DNA from: an uncultured Collinsella sp.
Lineage (GTDB): Bacteria > Actinomycetota > Coriobacteriia > Coriobacteriales > Coriobacteriaceae
Length of the DNA: 11,479 nt
Assembly: GCA_902478985.1 (NCBI GenBank)
Contig: CABSNH010000044.1
Span: 1-11,479, forward strand
Reading direction: 5' to 3'
Position 1 is the stretch's first letter. Every line of letters begins with the position of its first letter. Below are positions 6,138 through 11,479 of the stretch, piece by piece. Made by a program: the position numbers and the translations under genes. Under the pieces are notes generated by a model. The model did no database searches. It was given only the letters and a program-made list of their open reading frames with translations, and was not told where the DNA came from.

Positions 6138-8138
6138 ATGACCGAGGAGCTCAAGAAGCAGGGCATCGCCGATGGCGCCGCGGATGCAGAGACAGTTGAG
6201 GAGACGGGCGCCACGCCCGACCTGGACGAAGCCGCCAAGGCGGCGGAGCGCGAGGCTCGTCGCCAGGCACTCTATGAGGAAAATGAGCGCGCCGAGGACG
6301 AGCGCGCCCGCGCCGAGGCGGAGCGCATGCGCGACGTTGACGACGAGGATGAGGACGAGACACCCCGCGACACCTGGGCGACGGTGCGCCGCCTGTGGAG
6401 CGAGGCTGCCGGCGACCACTGGCGCTTCTATATCGTGTTCGCGAGCATTGTGTTCTATGCCATCTTTAACACCGCCGCGCCGGCATACAGCGCCCGCGTG
6501 ATCGATGAGCTGTGGGGCCACATTCAGGTGGCGTTTGCCAACGACACCACCTTCAACATCACCTGGGAGAACTGCGGCAGGACCATCTTCATCTACTTTA
6601 TGATCTGGACGGCCGCTGCCTCGTTCTACGCACTCCAGAGCTTTTTGATGTCGAGCGTGGCCGAACGCCTCAACCTGCTCCTACGCAACCGCATCGCACA
6701 AAAGCTCAACCGTCTGCCGCTTGCCTTCTTCGACGCGCATCGTCCCGGCGAGGTCGTCAGCCGTGCGACCAACGACTTGGACAAGATGTCCGAGAGCATG
6801 CAGCGCGGCTTGCTGCAGCTTCTGGTGTCGATCGGTACCGTGGTGGGCGCCGTGAGCGTGATGTTCGTGTTTAGCGTGCCGCTCACGCTCGTCTTTTTGT
6901 TCTTTACGGCGTTGTCGCTGTTGGTGACCAAGGTGGTCTCGCGCCGCACGCATGACGTAACCGGTGAGCGCCAGGAGTGGGTGTCAAGGATTACGAGCGC
7001 GGTTGAGGAAGGCTACTCGGGCCGTCTGGTGATTCGCGCGTTTAACCGCGAGCGCCAAAGTTCTGCCGAGGTACACCAGGCCTCGGGCGAGCTGGCACGC
7101 GTGAGTGCCAAGGCCGACTTCATGATTAACGCCGTCGGCCCCGCGGTGCGCTTTATCGGCCGCCTGGCACAGATCGTGATTGCGATTGTGGGCTGCAGTA
7201 TGCTGGTTGCCGGCCACATGACCGTCGGCGTGTTCCAGGCGTTCTTCCAGTTTATCTACGAGGCATCTGAGCCCATGACGCAGCTGTCGTTTACCTTCAA
7301 CTCGCTGCAGAGCGCGCTGGCGAGTGCGGAGCGCGTGTTCGACCTGCTCGATGAACCCGAGATGGAGGCGGATCCGCAGCCGGGCGAGGCCGCCAGGCTG
7401 CCGGGTCGCGTTGAGGGCCGTGTCGCTTTTGAGCATGTACGCTTTGGCTACGCGCCCGACAAGCCGCTCATGCGCGACGTGTCGTTTACCGCCGAGCCGG
7501 GCCAGAAGATCGCCGTGGTGGGAACCACGGGCGCGGGCAAAACCACGCTCATCAACCTGCTCATGCGCTTCTACGAGATTGACGGCGGGCGCATTACGCT
7601 CGACGGCGTGGACACGAGCCGCATGGATCGTGGCGAGCTGCGCCAGCAGTTTGGCATGGTGTTGCAGGATGCCTGGCTGTTCGACGGAACGATTGCCGAG
7701 AATATCGCCTATGGCTGCCCCGAGGCGACGCGCGAGGAGATCGTGGCGGCCGCACGCGCCGCGCAGGTCGACTTCTTTGTGCGCACCATGCCGCAGGGCT
7801 ATGACACGCGCGTGGCCAACGATGCCGAGAGCATTAGCCAGGGTCAGCGCCAGCTGCTGACCATTGCGCGCGTGCTGCTCAACAACCCGGCGATTCTCAT
7901 CCTGGACGAGGCGACGTCGAGTGTGGACACGCGCACCGAGCTCGCCATCGGCCGCGCCATGGACGCGCTCATGCGTGGGCGTACGAGCTTTGTGATCGCG
8001 CACCGTCTGTCGACGATCGTAGATGCCGACCTGATCTTGGTCATGGATCACGGCAACATTATCGAGCAGGGTACGCATAAGGAGCTGCTGGCTGCCGAGG
8101 GTGCCTACGCCGACCTCTATCTGAGTCAGTTCGCATAA
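6138..8138 (+). CDS. ABC exporter half-transporter, subunit 2 (catalytic site) with acidic N-terminal extension
   Basis: 666 residues from ATG 6138, one base after the previous stop, with GGAGGT (6125-6130) seven bases upstream; an in-frame GTG at 6129 overlaps that site and is rejected. Residues 1-~80 are an unusual charged extension, rich in Ala, Glu, Arg and Asp and probably a cytoplasmic helix or coiled coil ending in an acidic run (67-75). Residues ~95-400 are the six-helix exporter domain with GYSGRLVIRAFNRE (292-305). The nucleotide-binding domain has Walker A GTTGAGKTT (462-470), Q510, Walker B ILILDE (586-591) with catalytic E591, and switch H622. The signature is ISQGQ (566-570) instead of LSGGQ. 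This complements subunit 1: one consensus and one degenerate site per dimer. It is the last gene of the marR-ABC-ABC operon. Confidence 0.94.
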   Translation: MTEELKKQGIADGAADAETVEETGATPDLDEAAKAAEREARRQALYEENERAEDERARAEAERMRDVDDEDEDETPRDTWATVRRLWSEAAGDHWRFYIVFASIVFYAIFNTAAPAYSARVIDELWGHIQVAFANDTTFNITWENCGRTIFIYFMIWTAAASFYALQSFLMSSVAERLNLLLRNRIAQKLNRLPLAFFDAHRPGEVVSRATNDLDKMSESMQRGLLQLLVSIGTVVGAVSVMFVFSVPLTLVFLFFTALSLLVTKVVSRRTHDVTGERQEWVSRITSAVEEGYSGRLVIRAFNRERQSSAEVHQASGELARVSAKADFMINAVGPAVRFIGRLAQIVIAIVGCSMLVAGHMTVGVFQAFFQFIYEASEPMTQLSFTFNSLQSALASAERVFDLLDEPEMEADPQPGEAARLPGRVEGRVAFEHVRFGYAPDKPLMRDVSFTAEPGQKIAVVGTTGAGKTTLINLLMRFYEIDGGRITLDGVDTSRMDRGELRQQFGMVLQDAWLFDGTIAENIAYGCPEATREEIVAAARAAQVDFFVRTMPQGYDTRVANDAESISQGQRQLLTIARVLLNNPAILILDEATSSVDTRTELAIGRAMDALMRGRTSFVIAHRLSTIVDADLILVMDHGNIIEQGTHKELLAAEGAYADLYLSQFA

Positions 8139-8168
8139 TGTGACAAAGGGACAGTCCCTTTGTCACAT
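8138..8168. repeat. 31-nt perfect palindrome at the stop codon (REP-like element)
   Basis: Bases 8138-8152 are the exact reverse complement of 8154-8168 around the single base A8153; the core is GGGACAGTCCC and the outer arms read ATGTGACAAA / TTTGTCACAT. It begins on the last base of the TAA stop of ABC subunit 2. Palindromes centred on GGGACAGTCCC look to me like a recurring extragenic repeat type, possibly REP-like, but only one copy is present here. No T tract of terminator type follows directly. Confidence 0.7.
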
Positions 8169-8175
8169 CGCAAAT

Positions 8176-8210
8176 AAGGCGCGCCGGGGGTGAATCCTCT
8201 GGCGCGCCTT
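8176..8210. terminator. Bidirectional terminator between the ABC operon and cysE
   Basis: AAGGCGCGCC (8176-8185) pairs with GGCGCGCCTT (8201-8210), extended by a weaker G-rich/C-rich stem around TGAAT (8191-8195). On the - strand the stem is followed by TTATTTG, on the + strand by TTTG. It lies between convergent genes, so it probably serves both, better for cysE. Confidence 0.75.
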
Positions 8211-8246
8211 TGCGTTGGCGTCAATGTTGTCGGTGGCCGTCCGGCT

Positions 8247-8951
8247 CTAGCGTTCGTCCACGAGCTTGGCGACGAGGGTTTTGAGCTCGGCTACCTCTCG
8301 CTCGAGTTCCTTGACGCGGCGGGCGTTCTCGGTGATGCCCTGACGGTTGAGCGCGGACTGCTCGGCGGCGGCGTCGGGCATGTACTCGCGATGCTGCTTG
8401 GCATCGAAGCTCTCCTCGAACACGCGGCAGCCGTTGCGCTTGATGATGCGTCCCGGCACGCCCACGACGGTGCAGTTGTCGGGTACGTCCTTGACGACGA
8501 CCGAATTGCCGCCGATTTTGACGTTGTTGCCGATGCGAATGTTGCCGAGCACTTTAGCGCCTGTGCCCACGGTGACGTTGTTGCCCAGGGTGGGGTGGCG
8601 CTTGCCGGTCTCGTTGCCGGTGCCGCCAAGCGTGACGCCCTGGTAGAGCACGCAGTTGTCGCCCACAATGGTGGTTTCGCCGATGACGACGCCCATGGCG
8701 TGGTCGATAAAGAAATGCTTGCCGATCTGTGCAGCGGGATGAATCTCGACGCCGGTAATGTGGCGGGTGATTTGCGAGAGCACACGGGCGAGCGAGCGAT
8801 GGCCATGCTCCCAGAGCCAGTGCTCTGGCACGTGGTTCCACTTGGCGTGCAGGCCGGGATAGGAAAGGAAGATGACCAGACCGTTTTGCGCGGCGGGGTC
8901 CTGCGCCTGGACGGTCTTGATGTCCTCGCGAATGGTATTGATAAAGCTCAC
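8247..8951 (-). CDS. cysE: Serine O-acetyltransferase
   Basis: 234 residues. The start is GTG at 8951, six to seven bases after AGGGAGGG; the ATG further upstream (9026) adds 25 residues that lie across the promoter and is rejected. The enzyme transfers acetyl from acetyl-CoA to L-serine, the first step of cysteine synthesis, in the cytoplasm. IDHAMGVVIGET (82-93) and YQGVTLGGTG (103-112) with KRHPTLG (117-123) are the catalytic and acetyl-CoA blocks, with H84 and H119 as likely active-site histidines. Left-handed beta-helix hexapeptide repeats (IGxxxxIG-type) run from ~70 to 170. The N-terminal helical domain is short, as in Gram-positive CysE. Residues ~195-234 form a predicted coiled coil (see findings), and the C-terminus is VDER with no terminal Ile. 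It is monocistronic; no cysK is adjacent. Confidence 0.95.
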   Translation of the reverse strand: MSFINTIREDIKTVQAQDPAAQNGLVIFLSYPGLHAKWNHVPEHWLWEHGHRSLARVLSQITRHITGVEIHPAAQIGKHFFIDHAMGVVIGETTIVGDNCVLYQGVTLGGTGNETGKRHPTLGNNVTVGTGAKVLGNIRIGNNVKIGGNSVVVKDVPDNCTVVGVPGRIIKRNGCRVFEESFDAKQHREYMPDAAAEQSALNRQGITENARRVKELEREVAELKTLVAKLVDER

Positions 8952-8992
8952 CGACCGCCCTCCCTTAGCGCCATGGCAATGCGATTCAATAA

Positions 8993-9009
8993 AGTATAGC
9001 GATTCGCTA
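8993..9009 (-). promoter_or_regulatory. cysE -10 element overlapped by a 13-nt palindrome
   Basis: On the - strand TATACT (complement of 8993-8998) is a good -10 about 40 bases before the cysE start; a -35 is weak (TTCCTA, complement of 9015-9020, 16-base spacer). TAGCGA (8997-9002) and TCGCTA (9004-9009) form a perfect palindrome around T9003, overlapping the -10 by two bases, a reasonable operator position. GCGATTC recurs at 8981-8987. Confidence 0.5.
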
Positions 9010-9122
9010 GGGATTAGGAAGGACAATCTTGGCGGCTTTGCACGACAGGTGTCAGTTATGCAAACTTGCTGGTAATGGAGTCATGCTTTTGTGGGGTTGC
9101 GCACGAGGGGGCACCGCAACCG

Positions 9123-9128
9123 TATACT
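9123..9128 (+). promoter_or_regulatory. -10 element of the DedA-family gene
   Basis: TATACT (9123-9128) lies 46 bases before the start codon. No good -35 is visible at 16-18 bases; TTGCGC (9097-9102) is 20 bases away. The call rests on the -10 and its position. Confidence 0.45.
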
Positions 9129-9174
9129 GGTCAACTTGGACGTGTCCGCGCCCACAACTGAGAGGTTTTACTTC

Positions 9175-9822
9175 ATGGGTTTCATCAATTTTATCGCCGA
9201 GCTGCTCAAAGACCCGCGCACCGCGATTGCCAGCTGGATCGCCGCCGGCCCGCTTATGGCCTACGGCTGCGTGTTCCTGATTATCTTTATCGAGACAGGC
9301 GTGGTGTTCTTCCCGTTTCTCCCTGGCGATTCGCTGCTGTTTGCTTCGGGCTTCTTTGCCCACAACGGTGGCTTTAACATCGTGGCCCTGCTGGCCACCG
9401 CATGGGCCGCAGCCATCCTGGGCGATCAGTGCAACTTTATGATCGGCCACTTCTTTGGTCGCAAGATCATCGCCTCGGGCAAGGTAAAGGCCATGACGCC
9501 CGAGCGCATCAAAAAGTCCGAGGACTTCTTGGATAAGTGGGGCCACCTGGCCATCTTCCTGGGCCGCTTCTTTCCGTTTATCCGCACCTTTGTGCCCTTT
9601 ATCGCCGGCATGGGCGGCATGCACTGGCGCAACTTCGTTGTCTTTAACGTGCTGGGCGGCATTACCTGGTCGACGCTCTTTACGCTGCTGGGCTACTTCT
9701 TTGGCGGCATTCCCTTTGTGCAGGAGCACTTTGAGCTGCTGATTATCGGCATTGTCGCCGTGTCGATCATCCCGACCGTGGTCGGCCTGGTTAAGGCTAA
9801 GCTGGGCAAAAAGAACGTGTAG
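9175..9822 (+). CDS. DedA-family membrane protein
   Basis: 215 residues from ATG 9175, with AGAGG (9161-9165) nine bases upstream; an in-frame ATG at 9091 lies upstream of the likely promoter and is rejected. The DedA hallmarks are clear: IETGVVFFPFLPGDSLLFAS (39-58) and GRFFPFIRTFVPFIAGMGGM (130-149). E40, D52, R131 and R137 match the acidic and basic residues known to be essential in E. coli YqjA/YghB (E39, D51, R130, R136). About five membrane-associated helices are present, and a short basic tail (KAKLGKK) ends the protein. DedA proteins act in the cytoplasmic membrane and are linked to proton-motive-force homeostasis and lipid (undecaprenyl phosphate or phospholipid) translocation; which applies here is not visible. 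It is monocistronic, divergent from cysE, with its own terminator. Confidence 0.93.
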   Translation: MGFINFIAELLKDPRTAIASWIAAGPLMAYGCVFLIIFIETGVVFFPFLPGDSLLFASGFFAHNGGFNIVALLATAWAAAILGDQCNFMIGHFFGRKIIASGKVKAMTPERIKKSEDFLDKWGHLAIFLGRFFPFIRTFVPFIAGMGGMHWRNFVVFNVLGGITWSTLFTLLGYFFGGIPFVQEHFELLIIGIVAVSIIPTVVGLVKAKLGKKNV

Positions 9823-9851
9823 CTCGAGCCAGCGCGCAGACCGTGCAGTTG

Positions 9852-9885
9852 AGGCCCGTCACCGCTTACGGTGGCGGGCCTTTAT
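9852..9885 (+). terminator. Intrinsic terminator of the DedA-family gene
   Basis: Bases 9852-9864 pair with 9869-9881 in a 13-bp stem (one G-T pair) around the 4-nt loop CTTA, followed by TTTAT. It starts about 30 bases after the stop codon. Confidence 0.88.
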
Positions 9886-9905
9886 GCTTCGGGCAAATGA
9901 AAATA

Positions 9906-9957
9906 CTTTACTTAGTTAAAGAAAAGCGTTTTATCAGACGCGTACGGGGAGTACAAT
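9906..9957 (+). promoter_or_regulatory. ilvE promoter region
   Basis: TACAAT (9952-9957) is a good -10. At 17 bases upstream the -35 position reads TTTTAT (9929-9934), which is weak. The AT-rich block 9896-9925 could act as an UP element. Two small dyads lie here: CTTTA/TAAAG (9906-9910 with 9917-9921) and GCGT/ACGC (9926-9929 with 9938-9941), the latter spanning the -35 position and so a candidate operator. Confidence 0.55.
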
Positions 9958-9964
9958 CTCCTGC

Positions 9965-10114
9965 ATGCGAATCGATGTGCCATGGGCTTTGGTGTTGCCC
10001 GCGTGTCCCGTCCGGCTCTACGCTCCGGGCGTGCGACGTTGCGACGCGGTCGGCCTCGGTCCTTGCGTGCGAGTTCGCGAGTATGCAACTGTGTATGTAA
10101 GGAGCGACATATGA
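9965..10114 (+). CDS. Possible leaderless upstream ORF / leader peptide of ilvE (49 codons)
   Basis: ATG 9965 begins eight bases after the TACAAT -10 (9952-9957), about where transcription should start, so the message could begin at or next to this ATG without a ribosome binding site. The frame runs 49 codons to a TGA at 10112-10114, which overlaps the ilvE ATG (10111-10113) in an ATGA arrangement. The peptide would contain 9 Val, 4 Leu and 2 Ile (15 of 49), plus 3 Cys and many Arg. Translational coupling or leader-peptide control of a branched-chain amino acid gene would fit. Third-position GC is near background, so the ORF could be chance; no clear attenuator hairpin pair is visible. Confidence 0.35.
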   Translation: MRIDVPWALVLPACPVRLYAPGVRRCDAVGLGPCVRVREYATVYVRSDI

Positions 10115-11163
10115 CTGTCGAGAAGAAGGATATCGATTGGGGTAGCCTCGGCTTTGGCTACATGAAGACCGATTACAGCTACGAGGCTCATTGGAAGGAT
10201 GGCGAGTGGGACGAGGGCGGCCTGACCACCGACCACACCCTGCATGTCTCCGAGTGCGGTGGCATCTTCCATTACTGCCAGGAGGTCTTTGAGGGCCTGA
10301 AGGCCTACACCGCCGAGGACGGCAGCATCGTCTGCTTCCGTCCCGACATGAACGCCGAGCGCATGTATAACTCTGCCCAGCGCCTCGAGATGCCCCCGTT
10401 CCCCAAGGATAAGTTTGTTGAGGCCGTCAAGCAGGTCGTTTCTGCCAACGCCGCTTGGGTTCCGCCCTTCGGTTCCGGTGCGACCCTGTACGTGCGTCCG
10501 TTTATGATCGGCTCCGGTGACGTGATCGGCGTGGCTCCCGCTCCTGAGTACACGTTCCGCATTCTCGTGACCCCGGTCGGTCCGTACTTTAAGGGCGGCC
10601 TCAAGCCCGTCAAGCTGCGCGTTTCCGAGTACGACCGCGCCGCACCGCACGGCACCGGCAATATCAAGGCCGGCCTGAACTACGCCATGTCCCTTAAGCC
10701 CACGATGGAGGCCCATCGCGAGGGTTATGCCGAGAACCTGTATCTCGACTCCGAGTCCCGCACCTATGTCGAGGAGACCGGTGGCGCGAACGTTCTGTTC
10801 GTGAAGGAGGACGGCACGCTCGTCGTTCCGCAGTCTCACACCGACTCCATCCTGCCCTCCATCACCCGTCGTTCGCTCGTTCAGGTTGCCGAGGATCTGG
10901 GCATGACCGTTGACCAGCGTCCCGTCGAGTGGGCTGAGGTCAAGGCCGGCACCTTTGTGGAGTGCGGCCTGTGCGGCACCGCTGCCGTCATCTCTCCGGT
11001 GGGCGAGATCGACAACAAGGTCTACGGTGCCGATGAGACCGTGACCTTCCCGGCTGGCTGCACCGAGATCGGCCCCGTGATGAAGAAGCTTCGCGAGACC
11101 CTGACTGGTATTCAGTCCGGTGCTGTCGAGGATAAGCACAACTGGGTTTACACCGTCGCGTAA
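10111..11163 (+). CDS. ilvE: Branched-chain amino acid aminotransferase
   Basis: 350 residues from ATG 10111, with AAGGAG (10099-10104) six bases upstream; an in-frame ATG at 9982 adds an Arg-rich stretch unlike the family and is rejected. This is a fold-type IV PLP enzyme that interconverts Leu, Ile and Val with their 2-oxo acids using glutamate/2-oxoglutarate, the last step of branched-chain amino acid synthesis, in the cytoplasm. EVFEGLKAY (58-66) is the conserved N-terminal block. GTGNIKAGLNYA (181-192) carries the PLP-binding K186, YVEETGGANVLFV (219-231) holds the conserved acidic pair and PLP-contact loop, and ECGLCGTAAVISPV (284-297) is the C-terminal cofactor/substrate loop. Length and motifs match the longer eukaryote-like/actinobacterial BCAT group. 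Codons are more biased (CGT/CGC, GGT/GGC, TCC) than in neighbours, suggesting high expression. It is monocistronic. Confidence 0.95.
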   Translation: MTVEKKDIDWGSLGFGYMKTDYSYEAHWKDGEWDEGGLTTDHTLHVSECGGIFHYCQEVFEGLKAYTAEDGSIVCFRPDMNAERMYNSAQRLEMPPFPKDKFVEAVKQVVSANAAWVPPFGSGATLYVRPFMIGSGDVIGVAPAPEYTFRILVTPVGPYFKGGLKPVKLRVSEYDRAAPHGTGNIKAGLNYAMSLKPTMEAHREGYAENLYLDSESRTYVEETGGANVLFVKEDGTLVVPQSHTDSILPSITRRSLVQVAEDLGMTVDQRPVEWAEVKAGTFVECGLCGTAAVISPVGEIDNKVYGADETVTFPAGCTEIGPVMKKLRETLTGIQSGAVEDKHNWVYTVA

Positions 11164-11193
11164 TTTGCCTTACAGCTCTTGGCGAGCACGTCC

Positions 11194-11318
11194 GGGCAGA
11201 GAGCAAGTTCCCTCCCAGCGCGTCCTCGGACATGCAAGAAGTCCTCGCTGCGCACTTCGTGCGGCGAGGGCTTCTTGCGTCCTGCGGAGTGCGCTGGGAG
11301 GGAACTTGCTCTCTGCCC
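11194..11318. repeat. 125-nt giant hairpin / long inverted repeat downstream of ilvE
   Basis: Bases 11194-11221 are the exact reverse complement of 11291-11318 (28 bp). Inside, GCAAGAAG (11234-11241) pairs with CTTCTTGC (11271-11278), a T-G pair follows, then CCTCGC with GCGAGG, then CGCAC with GTGCG around a TTC loop (11256-11258). Between outer and inner stems lie 12-nt segments on both sides (11222-11233, 11279-11290) that pair partly (TCC/GGA, GGAC/GTCC). The 28-bp arms resemble terminal inverted repeats of a short non-autonomous element; I see no clear target duplication. No ORF of note lies inside. Confidence 0.8.
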
Positions 11319-11370
11319 TGCGGCTCGGCGCTGTCGCGACAGGGGATTACTTGGCTGAATTGAATATGGT

Positions 11371-11395
11371 GCGCGGCCTTTTAGGCCGCGCTTTA
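11371..11395 (+). terminator. Intrinsic terminator, probably of ilvE
   Basis: GCGCGGCC (11371-11378) pairs with GGCCGCGC (11384-11391) around TTTTA, followed by TTTAT. It lies 208 bases after the ilvE stop, on the far side of the giant hairpin. Between them, CTGTCGCGACAG (11331-11342) is a perfect 12-nt palindrome. Confidence 0.75.
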
Positions 11396-11413
11396 TGTTC
11401 AAGACTTTAGTCT

Positions 11414-11459
11414 GCTGGCCGCGTAGCGGCCAGCTTTGAACCACCCGCTACGCGGGTGG
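11414..11459. repeat. Twin hairpins with mutually complementary apices at the window edge
   Basis: GCTGGCCGC (11414-11422) pairs with GCGGCCAGC (11426-11434) around GTA, and CCACCCGC (11441-11448) pairs with GCGGGTGG (11452-11459) around TAC. The central 11-mers, CCGCGTAGCGG (11419-11429) and CCGCTACGCGG (11445-11455), are exact reverse complements, so the two hairpins can pair with each other. The remaining bases to 11479 show no gene. This could be a repeat cluster or the left edge of an element continuing past the window. Confidence 0.65.
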
Positions 11460-11479
11460 AGACAAACGGCTTTACAAAG

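Noticed and set aside
6984..8078. Long open - strand frame (364 codons) opposite ABC subunit 2
   Set aside because: Same reasoning: antisense to a clear gene, with no motif or credible ribosome binding site.
8190..8999. Open + strand frame opposite cysE
   Set aside because: cysE on the - strand has all catalytic motifs, a ribosome binding site and a terminator; the + frame has none.
9982..10110. N-terminally extended ilvE starting at 9982
   Set aside because: The extra 43 residues are Arg-rich and unlike aminotransferases, there is no ribosome binding site, and 10111 has an ideal one.
9958..10110. T-box or known riboswitch in the ilvE leader
   Set aside because: I cannot find a T-box core sequence, a specifier stem or an antiterminator/terminator pair; the leader is short and open in one frame.
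10018..11139. Long open - strand frame (373 codons) opposite ilvE
   Set aside because: ilvE is certain from its motifs; the antisense frame is a by-product of its strong codon bias.
11180..11330. Target-site duplication flanking the 125-nt hairpin
   Set aside because: The flanks (GAGCACGTCC on the left, TGCGGCTCGG on the right) share no convincing direct repeat, so mobility is left as a hypothesis.

Overview
This is a GC-rich window that reads like the chromosome of a high-GC Gram-positive, most likely a gut Coriobacteriia such as Collinsella. The grounds are codon use, dense Shine-Dalgarno starts, Actinobacteria-style protein composition and GC-rich intergenic palindromes. This is a recognition-level judgement, not a database result. 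I see no rRNA, tRNA, CRISPR array, phage gene or complete transposase, and no defence system.

Left part (1-2413, + strand): the 3' end of a YeiH/UPF0324-type membrane transporter; a structured intergenic stretch; a transcriptional regulator with a Fis-type C-terminal helix-turn-helix and a degenerate AAA+ domain that has lost its Walker residues (537-1754); and an unrecognised single-pass membrane protein (1838-2413). A nitroreductase on the - strand (2623-3150) converges with these. It is followed by a long spacer and a 96-residue protein of unknown function with a strong ribosome binding site and terminator (3442-3732).

Centre (3837-8138, + strand): a compact efflux operon. A MarR-type regulator, preceded by two copies of a 16-bp operator-like repeat, overlaps the first of two ABC exporter half-transporters, and the second starts one base after the first ends. 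The pair shows heterodimeric-exporter asymmetry. The first subunit carries the degenerate ATP site (Asp for the catalytic Glu, Gln for the switch His). The second carries the intact Walker B and switch His but a deviant signature. The likely logic is a drug or lipid exporter repressed by its own MarR protein.

Right part (8138-11479): a 31-nt perfect palindrome abuts the operon's last stop codon and is followed by a bidirectional terminator shared with a convergent serine O-acetyltransferase gene (cysE, - strand). A DedA-family membrane protein diverges from cysE. Next comes a branched-chain aminotransferase (ilvE) whose promoter sits directly in front of a possible leaderless 49-codon upstream ORF overlapping the ilvE start. 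The last 316 bases hold no gene but are full of secondary structure: a 125-nt near-complete hairpin with a perfect 28-bp outer stem, a terminator, and two hairpins whose apical regions are exact reverse complements of each other, possibly the edge of a repeat or IS200/IS605-like element lying beyond the window.

The strongest leads are the unusual non-coding structures (downstream of ilvE, at the ABC operon end, upstream of ilvE) and the ATPase-dead regulator. I do not see a clearly new multi-gene system.
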